The notes: a model not told the origin generated them from the letters alone. Counted from the stretch's first letter, positions 43,144 through 52,375 are shown. The stretch is DNA of 64,000 bases from Niveibacterium sp. 24ML (GCF_026586805.1 NZ_JAPFHA010000004.1:1-64000), one strand, 5' to 3'. Numbers and translations: made by a program.

Positions 43144-43722
43144 ATGAAACTTCGTTCACTGATCGTTGCCGCCACGCTTGCCAGCACCCCCTTCGCTGCG
43201 GCGCTTGCGGCCGATGGTGTGGTGGTTGCCACCGAGCAGGGCAAGGCTGTCATCGCCGGCAAGGCCTCGGTCACCGCGACCATCGTCGCGATTGACGCGG
43301 CAACCCGCACGGTGACCCTCAAGGGCGAGAATGGTGAAACGGTCGACGTGGTCGCAGGCCCGGAGGTCAAGCGCTTTGCCGAACTGAAGGTGGGCGACAC
43401 GCTGACGACGACCTTCGTCGAGGCGGTTGCGCTCAACGTCAAGCAAGGCGGTGGCAAGTTCCGCCAGCGCATCGAATCGGTGGATGCAGTGCGGGCCACG
43501 GCTGACGAGGCGCCTGGTGGTGCGATCGGCAAGAAGGTCGTGATCATTGCCGATGTGACCGCGGTGGATGCCGAGAAGGGCACGATCACGCTGCGCGGCC
43601 CGCGCGGTATCCGTACGATGAAGGTACACAACAAGGCGCAGCTGAACGACCTGACCGCCGGCGATCAGGTGGAAGTGACGCTGATCGAAGCGATGGCGAT
43701 GGAAATCACCCACGCCAAGTAA
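43144..43722 (+). CDS. Secreted protein of unknown function
   Basis: A 192-residue protein with signal peptide MKLRSLIVAATLASTPF...ALAAD. The mature part contains two similar beta-rich units, TATIVAIDAATRTVTLKGE and VIIADVTAVDAEKGTITLRG, each followed by VEV/TTF-type strands, reminiscent of DUF5666-like folds. ATG 43144 with GAGG upstream is preferred over ATG 43129. A terminator follows. No function is assigned. Confidence 0.65.
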   Translation: MKLRSLIVAATLASTPFAAALAADGVVVATEQGKAVIAGKASVTATIVAIDAATRTVTLKGENGETVDVVAGPEVKRFAELKVGDTLTTTFVEAVALNVKQGGGKFRQRIESVDAVRATADEAPGGAIGKKVVIIADVTAVDAEKGTITLRGPRGIRTMKVHNKAQLNDLTAGDQVEVTLIEAMAMEITHAK

Positions 43723-43743
43723 TCTGCCTGTCCCGCAGCACCG

Positions 43744-43772
43744 AATGCCCCGCCCCGAGCGGGGCATTTTTT
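43744..43772 (+). terminator. Rho-independent terminator
   Basis: Stem AATGCCCCGC / GCGGGGCATT with a CCCGA loop; the T-run continues to 43772, 22 bp past the secreted protein gene. Confidence 0.88.
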
Positions 43773-43940
43773 GCGGCATCTCCCTGTCGCGATTGCACAA
43801 GCATGGTACAGGCCCAGCAGTTGCCTGCCGGTTACGTCACCCTCGTGCTGGCCACGCTGCTGTCACCCCTTTGGCGCCGGCGGATGGATCCACGTGTTGC
43901 GCAGTGGCGTGCCGCTCAGGGACTTGCACCCGCTGTTCGA

Positions 43941-44687
43941 TCAAGGCGCTTCGTGGCCGTCGCTGAACCAGCCGGTGCGGGTGAACTCGGCCTTGTAGGG
44001 GGCGCTGAGCAGGATCGCCTGGGTGTCTTCACGCGCGTCGGCATCCAGCGGCACCACGGCGCATTGCCGCTTGCCCTTGATTTCCAGTGCCTGTTGCCCG
44101 CTGCGGGTCTGCAGTGCCGCCTGGGCGCCTTCACGCTCAAAGCAGAAGCGCAGGGCGTTGGGGTTCGGGATCAGCAGGCGGAAGTACCAGGGGATGATCT
44201 CCTTCATCAGGCGCTTGCTTTGCTCGGTGGCTTCCAGCGCATCGGCATACGCGATCTTGCCGTCATCGGCGAGCCTCGGCGAAAGCGTCAGGTGCACCGC
44301 CAGCGAACTCCGCTTCTGGTTTGTCACGAATTCGGCCTTGTCCGCCAGTGCCTCGGCCGATAGCGGAATCTCCACATCCCCTTCCGGCCCGAGCGGAACC
44401 GGGATATCGGTGTTCTCGCCGGTGAGGCGGATGCGGATGTCGGCGGGGCTGACGGCCTTGTCGTTTGACTTGACCTGCAAGCGCATCCGCACCTTGTCGT
44501 GCTGCACACGCTGCACCTGGGTCTGGAACGCGTAGGCGTCGGCGTAGGGCATGATCGCCGGGTCGCGCACGCCCTTGACGATCACGCTGTCGGCGACCGG
44601 GGCGCTCTGGTCCGCGGCCGGGGCCGGTGGGGACTCGGCGTAGGCGCAGAGCGGGGCGATCAGTGCGGCGAGGCAGAGCGCTTTCAT
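43941..44687 (-). CDS. Secreted protein of unknown function, paralogue B of a tandem pair
   Basis: A 248-residue protein with signal peptide MKALCLAALIAPLCAYA. Its body aligns throughout with the next gene upstream on the same strand: VIVKGVRDPAIMPYADAY, VQHDKVRMRLQVKS, EFVTNQKRSSLAVHLTLSP, EIIPWYFRLLIPNPNALRFC, KGKRQCAVVPL. Three Cys-bearing segments are shared. The short VIVKGVRDP near the N-terminus resembles a TonB-box-like strand, which is only an impression. The pair follows an AEC carrier gene and is probably co-transcribed with it. I do not recognise the family. Confidence 0.72.
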   Translation of the reverse strand: MKALCLAALIAPLCAYAESPPAPAADQSAPVADSVIVKGVRDPAIMPYADAYAFQTQVQRVQHDKVRMRLQVKSNDKAVSPADIRIRLTGENTDIPVPLGPEGDVEIPLSAEALADKAEFVTNQKRSSLAVHLTLSPRLADDGKIAYADALEATEQSKRLMKEIIPWYFRLLIPNPNALRFCFEREGAQAALQTRSGQQALEIKGKRQCAVVPLDADAREDTQAILLSAPYKAEFTRTGWFSDGHEAP

Positions 44688-44798
44688 GGGCGGAGTCCTG
44701 TGCGGGAAATGCCGGCATCATCGCGCGGTGCGGGCCCGGCAAATGTGTCCGAAGCGTAGCGAGATGTCAGTGCCGGTTATCGCAGGGCGGCGCCTTGC

Positions 44799-45536
44799 TC
44801 AGTCGTCGAGCCCGTCCTTGAACCAGCTGCGGTGACTGAACTCGATCGAGTAGGGCGGCGTGAGCCGGAGCGCGAGCCAGTCGTCGAGCCGATCGTGATT
44901 CAGTGCCAGGATGGCGCATTGGCGCTTGCCCCGAATCGGTAGCGCCTCGTCCCCATAGCGGCTGACCAGGGTGGCCTGCGCGTCGGCGCGCTCGAAACAG
45001 ATCCGCAGGGCGTTCGGATCCGCCACCAGCAGGCGGTAGTACCAGGGCACGATTTCCTTGATCAGCGCCCGCGCCTGGGTGGCCGCTTCAAGTGCATCGG
45101 CATAGGCGATCTGGGGGGCGATCGGCAGCGTGGGTTGCAGCGTGATCGCAAGGCTCACGTTACCGCGCTTCTGGTTGGTGACGAATTCGGCCTGGTCTGC
45201 AAGCGCTTCGGGTGAGCGCGGCACCGCGAACTCGCCGTCTTCGCTCAGCGGCACGGCGATCTCGACGTTTTCACCCGCCAGCCGCAGCCGCAGGTCCGCT
45301 TGCCGCGTTGCCTTGTCACGGGGCCGCAGTTGCAGCTTGACGCGCACTTTGTCGTGCGGCACGCGTTCGATCCGGTTGGCGAATTCGTAGGCATCGCGGT
45401 AGGGCATCATCGCCGGGTCGCGCACGCCTTTCACCACCACCGTCTGGGCGGCGGAGTCGGTTGGCGGGGTGTCGTCCCCAAGGCTGGCGAGTGGCGCAAA
45501 CAAAAGCGCGAGCAGGCGCAACCGGATGTGCCGCAT
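44799..45536 (-). CDS. Secreted protein of unknown function, paralogue A of a tandem pair
   Basis: A 245-residue protein with a signal-like N-terminus (MRHIRLRLLALLFAPLASLG). It shares VVVKGVRDPAMMPYRDAYEF, VPHDKVRVKLQLRPR, EFVTNQKRGNVSLAITLQP, EIVPWYYRLLVADPNALRIC and RGKRQCAILAL with the paralogue 112 bp downstream. Its ATG lies one base after the stop of the AEC transporter gene, so these two at least form an operon. Function unknown. Confidence 0.74.
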   Translation of the reverse strand: MRHIRLRLLALLFAPLASLGDDTPPTDSAAQTVVVKGVRDPAMMPYRDAYEFANRIERVPHDKVRVKLQLRPRDKATRQADLRLRLAGENVEIAVPLSEDGEFAVPRSPEALADQAEFVTNQKRGNVSLAITLQPTLPIAPQIAYADALEAATQARALIKEIVPWYYRLLVADPNALRICFERADAQATLVSRYGDEALPIRGKRQCAILALNHDRLDDWLALRLTPPYSIEFSHRSWFKDGLDD

Positions 45537-45537
45537 G

Positions 45538-46416
45538 TCAGTGCTGCAGCGTCAGCGCCAGCGCGATCGGCAGGAACACCAGCGCCAGCAGGTTGCCGAT
45601 CACCACGATCGAGGCCACCTTTTCCGGTTCCTGCCCGAAGCGTTCGGCAAAGATGAAGTTGAGCACCGCCGGCGGCAGCGCGCCAAAGACAATCACCAGC
45701 GCGCGTTGCAGGGGCGGCAGATCGACCAGCATCACCACCAGCCCCGCCACCGCCAGACCGGCCAGCGGGCGCAGCAGCGCACCACCCAGCCCGATCCGCC
45801 AGGCGCCGAAGTTGGCGTCGGTGAGGCGCACGCCAAGCGAAAACAGCATCAGCGGGATTGCGATATCGCCCACCATGCGGATCGCCAGTAGCAGCGGCGG
45901 CCAGATCGCAATGCCGGCCAGGCCCACCGCAATGCCTGCCAGCGTGGCGATCACCGAGGGCACCTTCCAGATCGTCGCAAGCCGCGTCTTGTGATCGAGC
46001 AGCCAGGCGCCGTAGGAAAAATGCAGGAAGTTCGACACCATGAACATCACCACCGCAGGGGCCAGCGCCTGTTCGCCGAATGCCAGCACGGCGAGCGGCA
46101 GGCCCAGGTTGCCGCAGTTGTTGAACATGGTCGGGGGCAGCAAGGTTTTGACCGCCACGCCACTCAAGCGCGCCGCAAGCCACCCGGCAAGCCCGAATGC
46201 CACCACCATGAAGACCGATACGCCGGCCAGCGGCAGGAACTCGGCCAGGTGAAAGTCCTTTGAAACCAGCGCGGCAAACACGAGTGCCGGCACGAACACA
46301 TCCAGGTTCAGCTTGTTGGCCACCGTCATGTCCGGCTTCATGCGCCGCCCGACCAGCCAGCCGAGGGCGACGATGGCGAACAGGGGGAAGAGAATCGAGA
46401 CGATGCGCAGAAACAT
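45538..46416 (-). CDS. AEC family (auxin efflux carrier-like) transporter
   Basis: A 292-residue inner-membrane protein with about ten transmembrane helices in two inverted halves. PTMFNNCGNLGLPLAVLAFGE is recognisable (split here: TMFNNCGNLGLPL), the conserved centre of AEC carriers, and ALPPAVLNFIFAERFGQEPE near the C-terminus. Family members export or import small organic acids such as malate or malonate; substrate is unknown. It heads the unit with the two secreted paralogues. ATG 46416 is chosen over the longer frame. Confidence 0.82.
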   Translation of the reverse strand: MFLRIVSILFPLFAIVALGWLVGRRMKPDMTVANKLNLDVFVPALVFAALVSKDFHLAEFLPLAGVSVFMVVAFGLAGWLAARLSGVAVKTLLPPTMFNNCGNLGLPLAVLAFGEQALAPAVVMFMVSNFLHFSYGAWLLDHKTRLATIWKVPSVIATLAGIAVGLAGIAIWPPLLLAIRMVGDIAIPLMLFSLGVRLTDANFGAWRIGLGGALLRPLAGLAVAGLVVMLVDLPPLQRALVIVFGALPPAVLNFIFAERFGQEPEKVASIVVIGNLLALVFLPIALALTLQH

Positions 46417-46588
46417 GGGCGTGCCGGCCAACAGGAGCCGGGATTCTATCTGTTGTTGCGCCGATGCCGACGCGGCGTCAGATGCATGCAACAGTCATGA
46501 CGAACGCGTGCCGCGGGCGCCTTGCCGAACGCCGCGCATGCGGCGGCAGGCATAATTGCGGCCATCCCCTTGTCTGGATCTGACGACC

Positions 46589-47479
46589 ATGGCGAACATG
46601 CGCTACTGGCTTGCCGACGTTTTCACCCACCAGCCCTTTACCGGCAACCCGCTGGCGGTATTCCCGGATGCGGCCGGGCTGGCCCCGGCCCTGATGCCGC
46701 GGATCGCGGCCGAGCTCAATCTTTCGGAAACCGTGTTCGTTCTGCCGCCGGCTGACCCGGCGCACACCGCGCGGGTGCGCATCTTTACGCCGGCAACCGA
46801 ATTGCCCTTCGCGGGCCATCCGACGATCGGCACCGCGCTCATGCTCGCGCGCTTCTCGCCCACGCCGCTGGCTGACGGTGAGCATCTGATCGTGCTGGAA
46901 GAAGGCGTCGGCCCGGTGCCGGTGACCGTCACGGTAGAAGGCGGGCAGCCGGTGTGTGCCGAGTTCGCCACGGCCCAGGCGCCCAGCTACGCGCCGGCGC
47001 CCGACGTTGATTCGGTGGCCGCCATGCTGGGCCTGGTGGACGATGTGTTGCCGCACCTGAGCGTGGCGTCGTGCGGTGTGCCTTACCTGTGCGTGCCGCT
47101 GCACAGCCGCGAGGCGCTGGCGCGGGCCACGCCGAACACCGCGGCCATGAAAACCGGTCTTGCCGGCCTTGCGCACGCAATCTATGCCTACACCGTTGAT
47201 CGTGACGATCCGGCACTGCTGCATGCACGCATGTTTGCCCCTGGGCTCGGCGTGCTGGAGGACCCGGCCACTGGCTCGGCGGCGGCGGCGCTGGGTGCGC
47301 TGCTGGCCCAGTTCGACTTGCACCGTGACGTCGCACTGTCGTGGGAGATCTCGCAGGGCGAAGACATGGGCCGCCCCAGCCGCATCCGCGTCAGCGCCGA
47401 GGTGCGCGACAAGCAGGTGGTGTCGGTGCGCGTGGGCGGCCAGGCTGTTTTCATGGGCGAAGGCCTGCTTGCTGTTTGA
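46589..47479 (+). CDS. PhzF family isomerase
   Basis: A 296-residue protein of the PhzF/diaminopimelate epimerase-like fold. DVFTHQPFTGNPLAVFPDA at the N-terminus, NLSETVFVLPP with the conserved Glu, IFTPATELPFAGHPTIGTA and EDPATGSAAAALGALL are the family's marks. PhzF proteins isomerise or cyclise small amines and sugars; no phenazine genes are nearby, so a metabolic role is likely. ATG 46589 (MANMRYWL) is preferred. Confidence 0.87.
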   Translation: MANMRYWLADVFTHQPFTGNPLAVFPDAAGLAPALMPRIAAELNLSETVFVLPPADPAHTARVRIFTPATELPFAGHPTIGTALMLARFSPTPLADGEHLIVLEEGVGPVPVTVTVEGGQPVCAEFATAQAPSYAPAPDVDSVAAMLGLVDDVLPHLSVASCGVPYLCVPLHSREALARATPNTAAMKTGLAGLAHAIYAYTVDRDDPALLHARMFAPGLGVLEDPATGSAAAALGALLAQFDLHRDVALSWEISQGEDMGRPSRIRVSAEVRDKQVVSVRVGGQAVFMGEGLLAV

Positions 47480-47499
47480 ATTCAAAGGAAAGCTCAGAC

Positions 47500-47847
47500 A
47501 TGGATATCCAGCGCATCGGCGTCACGCCGCGCTATGCCGACGCCGTGATTCACGGTGGCGTGGTCCACGCAGTGGAAGTGCCGCCAGCCGAAGAAGGCGA
47601 CATCCGCACCCAGACGACCGGCCTGCTCGAAACGCTTGCCGCGACGCTTGAAAACGCCGGCAGCAGCAAGGCGCGCCTGCTCACTGCCACGATCTACCTG
47701 ACCGACATGGCGGACTACGATGGCTTCAATGCCGTGTGGGATGCCTGGTTGCCACCCGGCTGCGCGCCATCGCGCGCGTGTGTCAGGGTGGCGGGGCTGG
47801 CGCGGCCCGGTTGGCGGGTTGAAGTGGTGGTCAGCGCGGCGGTCTGA
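47500..47847 (+). CDS. RidA/YjgF family protein
   Basis: A 115-residue RidA-like protein: MDIQRIGVTPRYADAVIHGG, the helix TTGLLETLAATLENAGS, and the C-terminal SRACVRVAGLARPGWRVEV with the catalytic-type Arg. RidA hydrolyses reactive enamine/imine intermediates; many subgroups differ. The ribosome binding site AAAGGAAAG precedes the ATG, 20 bp after the phzF-like gene. Confidence 0.83.
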   Translation: MDIQRIGVTPRYADAVIHGGVVHAVEVPPAEEGDIRTQTTGLLETLAATLENAGSSKARLLTATIYLTDMADYDGFNAVWDAWLPPGCAPSRACVRVAGLARPGWRVEVVVSAAV

Positions 47848-47863
47848 GCCGCGCCGCGGGCGG

Positions 47864-48604
47864 CTAGAGGGCGCCCGGCGGCAGCGCGCGGTTGAACTGG
47901 TCGATCATTGACTGCGGCACGTTCAGACTGCACCAGATGTGCCGCAGCTCGCCTTCCGGCGTATCGGGGTAACGGATGTAGGCGAACTGCTCGGGCTTGA
48001 GGCCGCGATGCCGGATCAATGCGCTGGCCTCCTCCGGCGCAATGATCATCGCGTCGGTCATGGATTCGGCCAGCATGCGCAGCATTTGCTCGTTCTCCTC
48101 ATGGACGCGGTCGGTGGGCCCCTCACGCGCATCGAGCAGGGTGTCGTAGCCCGGGCCGTAGGAGTAGGTCTGCTTGACCAGCAGGCGGAACCCGCCTTCG
48201 GTCATTGCGGAGGCAAGGCTCGCAAAGTGCTTGAACTGCGCCTCGTCGGCGTGCCGCACGAGCAGGATCTGCGCGCTGTCGCGGTAGACCGGCGCCGAGA
48301 AGCGCCCGAAGTGCTCCCGCCCCGGCTTCTTGAACATGCTGATCATGCAGTCCTTGCCGTTATTGGCCTTGACCATCGCCATCGCGCGCGAGAAGGGGGT
48401 TTGCGCCCAGGTGTAGGGAATCTTTGCCTTGCGCAGCGCCCGAGCAACCGGTTCGGCCATGATCCCCTTCATCACCCCGTTTTCAACATAGGCGTAAGGC
48501 ACCCGCGTGTTGTAGTGAATGGTCAGGGTGTCGGGTGCCGCGCCCGCCGGCAGGCCAATCGCAAGCCAGCCCAAGGCGAATAGCTGAATTCGCAAGGTGA
48601 TCAT
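47864..48604 (-). CDS. Periplasmic solute-binding protein (family 3-like)
   Basis: A 246-residue protein with signal peptide ending LAIGLPAGAA. The mature part DTLTIHYNTRVPYAYVENGV and GIMAEPVARALRKAKIPYTW resembles family 3 amino-acid-type binding proteins, as do later EENEQMLRMLAESMTDAMI. No permease or ATPase gene is adjacent, so it may be an orphan receptor or sensor-like protein. ATG 48604 is chosen; the frame runs to 48661. Ligand unknown. Confidence 0.75.
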   Translation of the reverse strand: MITLRIQLFALGWLAIGLPAGAAPDTLTIHYNTRVPYAYVENGVMKGIMAEPVARALRKAKIPYTWAQTPFSRAMAMVKANNGKDCMISMFKKPGREHFGRFSAPVYRDSAQILLVRHADEAQFKHFASLASAMTEGGFRLLVKQTYSYGPGYDTLLDAREGPTDRVHEENEQMLRMLAESMTDAMIIAPEEASALIRHRGLKPEQFAYIRYPDTPEGELRHIWCSLNVPQSMIDQFNRALPPGAL

Positions 48605-48709
48605 GCAGCCACCCCACGCGGGAACGGATCGTCGCATCCGACCAGTGTACGTCTGAGACAAGTGCGCTCGCCAGTGTTTTGTCGGCGATCGCGGGTGTTC
48701 ATCGACGGG

Positions 48710-49225
48710 CTAGGGCTGCGGGTTCCAGACCACGCGCAGGCAGGGGTAATCGCGCCCGTCCGGCATCGGGTGGATTTCCGTGCTGGCCTCGCGGCCGCCC
48801 AGGCGTGCGTAGAAGCCTCGCGCCGCTTCGTTCGCCGCGAGCACCCACAGGTGATGTCGCTGCCCGCTGCCGATACGCGCTTGCACGGCCGTCATCAGCA
48901 TGCGGCCGAGGCCGCTGCCGCGCAGCGCGGCTTGCACATGCAGGTTGTCGATCAAAGGGCCCCATTCCGGGTCCGCATCCGGCCGAATGCAGGCAAAGCC
49001 GAGCAAGCCGGCCGGCGATTCGAGCAGCAGCACTTCAAGCGGCGCATCGGCGCCGTCGGCCAGCCGCGCCTGCCACAGAGCCTCGCGTTCGGCCTGTACC
49101 GCATGGTCGAGGTAGGCCTCTTGCAGCACGCCGCGATAGGCGTTGCGCCAGCTCTGCGCATGCAGCAGGGCTATCGCCGCCGCGTCGTCGGCGGTGGCGA
49201 TGCGCAATGTGGGAATGCCGGGCAT
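48710..49225 (-). CDS. GNAT family N-acetyltransferase
   Basis: A 171-residue acetyltransferase: LRIATADDAAAIALLHAQS and WRNAYRGVLQEAYLDH at the N-terminus, acetyl-CoA motif HVQAALRGSGLGRMLMTAV near the centre, and LAANEAARGFYARLGGREA. Substrate unknown. Its ATG overlaps the copper chaperone stop by ATGA, so it is translationally coupled to it. Confidence 0.85.
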   Translation of the reverse strand: MPGIPTLRIATADDAAAIALLHAQSWRNAYRGVLQEAYLDHAVQAEREALWQARLADGADAPLEVLLLESPAGLLGFACIRPDADPEWGPLIDNLHVQAALRGSGLGRMLMTAVQARIGSGQRHHLWVLAANEAARGFYARLGGREASTEIHPMPDGRDYPCLRVVWNPQP

Positions 49226-49680
49226 CAGTGCTGCATGTGCTCGTGGCCGCTGGCATCGCCAAGTGGGCGCACAGCGGCTTCCACTTCGATCTTCTCGCGC
49301 TTGCCGTCCTGCTCGATCTCCAGCGTCAGCGGCACGATATCGCCCGCTTTCACCTGCTGCCTCAGATCCATCAGCATCACGTGATAGCCGCCCGGCTTGA
49401 GTTCAACCGTCTTGCCGGCGGGCAGCGCGAGTTTCTGCACCGGGCTCATCTTCATGTTGTCGGCAAGCAGCTTCATCTCATGCACCTCCACCTTGCCGGC
49501 CACCGGCGAGGCGGCGCCGACCAGGCTCGCCCTGCTTGCAGCGGTGAGTTTCATGAACGCGCCGGTGGCCTTCTGCGAAGGCGTGGTGCCGCGCACCCAG
49601 GCGCCTTCAACCTTCACATCGGCGGCGCTGACGACGGTGCTACCCAGGGCAAGCAAGGCGGCAAGGATGATCGAACGCAT
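49225..49680 (-). CDS. Copper chaperone PCu(A)C
   Basis: A 151-residue periplasmic protein, signal MRSIILAALLALGSTVVSA. The Cu(I) site follows the H-M...H-x-M pattern: VEVHEMKLLADNMKM and GGYHVMLMDLRQ. A Met/His tail (GHEHMQH) may add binding. The family delivers copper to cytochrome c oxidase CuA or cbb3 oxidase; no oxidase genes are nearby. ATG 49680. Confidence 0.9.
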   Translation of the reverse strand: MRSIILAALLALGSTVVSAADVKVEGAWVRGTTPSQKATGAFMKLTAASRASLVGAASPVAGKVEVHEMKLLADNMKMSPVQKLALPAGKTVELKPGGYHVMLMDLRQQVKAGDIVPLTLEIEQDGKREKIEVEAAVRPLGDASGHEHMQH

Positions 49681-49764
49681 ATCGGCTCCTGAATGCAGCT
49701 GCAAAAAGGAAACGATTCTAGCGGCGCGCTATGCTTTCACCGAAACCGGCACAGGAATTGAGCA

Positions 49765-50154
49765 ATGGATCAGGACCCCGGCGCGAAAACGCGCATCGAC
49801 AAATGGCTGTGGGCCGCCCGCTTCTACAAGACCCGCAGCCTTGCCACCGACGCGGTGGAAGGCGGCAAGGTGCGCATCAACGGCCTGCCGATCAAGCCGT
49901 CGAAAGACGTGCGCAACGGTGATCGTGTGGCCTTCAGCAACGGGCCGGTCAGCCGCGAGGTGATCGTGCGCGGCATTGCCGACAAGCGCGGCTCGGCGCC
50001 GGTGGCGCAGCAGCTCTACGAGGAAACCGCCGAGAGCATTGCCGCCCGCGAACAGGCTGCCGACGCCCGCCGCCTGAAGGTGGAGCCCGCCGCCGAACGC
50101 CACGGCCGCCCGACCAAGCGCGACCGGCGCGACTACGAGCGCTGGCGTGAGTAA
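49765..50154 (+). CDS. hslR: Heat-shock protein 15 (S4-domain RNA-binding protein)
   Basis: A 129-residue S4-domain protein. The motif RIDKWLWAARFYKTRSLATD at residues 10-29 and GGKVRINGLPIKPSKDV form the S4 fold, and the basic C-terminus (HGRPTKRDRRDYERW) is typical of Hsp15, which recycles stalled 50S subunits with attached nascent chains. Confidence 0.9.
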   Translation: MDQDPGAKTRIDKWLWAARFYKTRSLATDAVEGGKVRINGLPIKPSKDVRNGDRVAFSNGPVSREVIVRGIADKRGSAPVAQQLYEETAESIAAREQAADARRLKVEPAAERHGRPTKRDRRDYERWRE

Positions 50155-50222
50155 AGCGCGCGGTCGCATTCTGTAAGAATCGTGAGCCCGCAGCGCCGCG
50201 TGCGCGCGCTAGAGTGACAGGC

Positions 50223-50948
50223 ATGGAACGCCAAGCACTGATCTGGGTGATCGACGACGATCCCGACCTGCGCGCACTGCTCGCCGAGTACCTCGACCGC
50301 GAGGGCTTCGACACGCGCGTCTTCCCCGATGCCGCCGATCCGCTGCGGCGCCTGCCGCGCGAGCGGCCCGACCTGCTGGTACTCGATCTGATGATGCCCG
50401 GCGAAGACGGGCTCGCCGTGTGCCGGCGCATCCGCAGTACCGGCGACGATGTCCCGATCATCATGCTGACCGCGCGCAACGACCCGATCGACCGCGTTGT
50501 CGGGATCGAGATGGGCGCCGACGACTACCTCGGCAAGCCCTTCCTGCCGCGTGAGCTCTCCGCCCGCATCCGCGCCGTGCTCAAGCGGCGCCAGGCGCCG
50601 CGCGCCGGCGCCCCCCTGCCCGAGGAGGAATCGGTCAGCTTCGGCGAATGCCGCCTCGATCTGGCCACCCGCAGCCTGTGGCGCAAGGGTGAGCGGATCG
50701 AGATGACCACCGGCGAATTCGCCTTGCTTGCCGCGCTCGCCCGCCACCCGCATCAACCCCTCACACGTGAGCGCCTGATCGAGATCGCACGCGGGCCGGA
50801 GTCTGAAACTTTCGAGCGCAGCATGGACGTGCAGATCTCGCGCGTGCGCCGCCTCGTCGAGCCCGATCCGTCGCGGCCGCGCCATATCCAGACGGTGTGG
50901 GGCGTCGGCTACGTCTTCGTCCCCGACCCGGCTGACGCCTCGGCATGA
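50223..50948 (+). CDS. ompR: OmpR response regulator
   Basis: A 241-residue regulator. Receiver domain with phospho-acceptor Asp at residue 55 (VLDLMMPGEDG), Lys of the switch in GKPFLPRE; then a winged-helix domain with MTTGEFALLAALARHPHQPL and RSMDVQISRVRRLVEPDP, HIQTVWGVGYVFVPD as in OmpR. It overlaps envZ by four bases (ATGA). Control of outer-membrane porins and osmotic responses is inferred from orthology. Confidence 0.94.
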   Translation: MERQALIWVIDDDPDLRALLAEYLDREGFDTRVFPDAADPLRRLPRERPDLLVLDLMMPGEDGLAVCRRIRSTGDDVPIIMLTARNDPIDRVVGIEMGADDYLGKPFLPRELSARIRAVLKRRQAPRAGAPLPEEESVSFGECRLDLATRSLWRKGERIEMTTGEFALLAALARHPHQPLTRERLIEIARGPESETFERSMDVQISRVRRLVEPDPSRPRHIQTVWGVGYVFVPDPADASA

Positions 50949-52375
50949 ACACGCTGCGCCGCTGGTCGCAGTCGCTCAACCTGCGGCTGGCGCTGATCCT
51001 CTTCCTGGTGCTCGGCGGTAGCTACGCCCTCATGGTCTGGCTGCTGCAGACCCGCGTTGCCGATGTGCGCGCCACCCAGGGGGCCAGCATCATCGCCAGT
51101 CGCGTCAAAGAGGCCGAGGCCCTGCTCGCGCGCCAGCCCGACATCGCGCTCGATACCCTCCAGGGCCTGCGCATCATCGAGGCCGAGGCGCCGCCTCGGT
51201 TCGAACGCGGCAGTGGTCGTGGCCGGCGCGGAGCGGTGCCGGGCGGTGAAACGCCCCCGCCCGACGGCGGCGGCTTAGGCCCTCGCGGCGGCCCACCGGC
51301 TGACGGCGCGATGGACATGCCCCGCTGGCACCAGCGCACGATGCACCTCGCGCAGTTCGACCAGGCCCTGGCCGAGGCGCTTGGCCGCCCCGCCGTGATG
51401 CGCCCCGGCGCGCTGCGGGGCGAAGGGCCCGGGCTCTGGGTGCGGCTCGCGGGTGAGCCGCCACGCTGGCTGTGGATCCCGTCTTCCGCCTTGCCGCCGC
51501 CGCCACCGCTGCGGCGTTTCGACCCGGCCATCGTCATTCCGGTGCTTGGCTTCGTGCTCGCATTTGCGGCGGCCTTGTTCCTCGTGGTGCAGGTGAACCG
51601 GCCGCTGCGCAAGCTTGGCGATGCCTTGGGGGCCGTCGGCTCATCCGCCGCGCCACAACCACTGCCGCTCAACGGTGCAAGCGAGATCCGCGTGCTCGCC
51701 GGCCGCTTCAATGACATGCTTGGGCGCCTCGCACAGATGGAATCCGACCGCAGCACCATGCTCGCCGGCATCGCGCACGATCTGCGCACCCCGCTGACCC
51801 GGCTCCAGTTGCAGATCGAACTGGCCGCCGGCGCGCACGGCATCGACGACAAACGCAAGGCCGCCATGCTGCGCGAACTCGACCAGCTCGGCGAAATCAT
51901 CGACCACTTCCGGCTTTTTGCCGGCGGCGCCGCAAGCGAGCCACTCGAAACCCGCGAGCTCGCGCTGCTGCTCGAAGAAATGGCCGAGCCCTGGCGCGCC
52001 CAGGGCCTTGAACTCGCGCTGCAGAGCGGCCTGCGCGCGGCCGTCAAACCCGCCGCGCTGCGCCGTGCGCTCGCCAACCTGCTCGACAACGCCTTCGCCT
52101 ACGGCGCCGCACCGGTGACGCTGCAACTACGCAGCGAGGCCGGTTGCGCGATGATCGAAATCCGCGATCACGGCCCCGGCATCGCCCCCGAGCGCATCGC
52201 CGAAGCGCTGCGGCCCTTCACCCGCCTCGATGCCGCGCGGGGCGGCGCCGGCCACAGCGGCCTTGGGCTCGCGATTGTCGAACGCCTGATCGGCGAAATG
52301 GGGGGGCGGCTGGTGCTGGAGAATGCTGCGGGGGGCGGGCTGCTTGCACGCCTGGTGCTGAATCTGGCGGACTGA
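50945..52375 (+). CDS. envZ: EnvZ-like sensor histidine kinase
   Basis: A 476-residue kinase. TM1 about residues 15-35, a Pro/Gly/Arg-rich periplasmic stretch (~85-130, e.g. RGRRGAVPGGETPPPDGGG), TM2 around 195-215, HAMP to ~265, H278 in GIAHDLRTPLTRLQLQ, and the ATP domain with NLLDNAFAYGA, IRDHGPGIAPE and GHSGLGLAIVERL. It pairs with the overlapping ompR gene. The periplasmic domain is longer than in E. coli EnvZ and disorder-like. Confidence 0.92.
   Translation: MNTLRRWSQSLNLRLALILFLVLGGSYALMVWLLQTRVADVRATQGASIIASRVKEAEALLARQPDIALDTLQGLRIIEAEAPPRFERGSGRGRRGAVPGGETPPPDGGGLGPRGGPPADGAMDMPRWHQRTMHLAQFDQALAEALGRPAVMRPGALRGEGPGLWVRLAGEPPRWLWIPSSALPPPPPLRRFDPAIVIPVLGFVLAFAAALFLVVQVNRPLRKLGDALGAVGSSAAPQPLPLNGASEIRVLAGRFNDMLGRLAQMESDRSTMLAGIAHDLRTPLTRLQLQIELAAGAHGIDDKRKAAMLRELDQLGEIIDHFRLFAGGAASEPLETRELALLLEEMAEPWRAQGLELALQSGLRAAVKPAALRRALANLLDNAFAYGAAPVTLQLRSEAGCAMIEIRDHGPGIAPERIAEALRPFTRLDAARGGAGHSGLGLAIVERLIGEMGGRLVLENAAGGGLLARLVLNLAD

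Noticed and set aside
43803-44363. 186-codon plus-strand frame overlapping the secreted paralogue
   Set aside because: Antisense to a gene with a signal peptide and a paralogue; no ribosome binding site.
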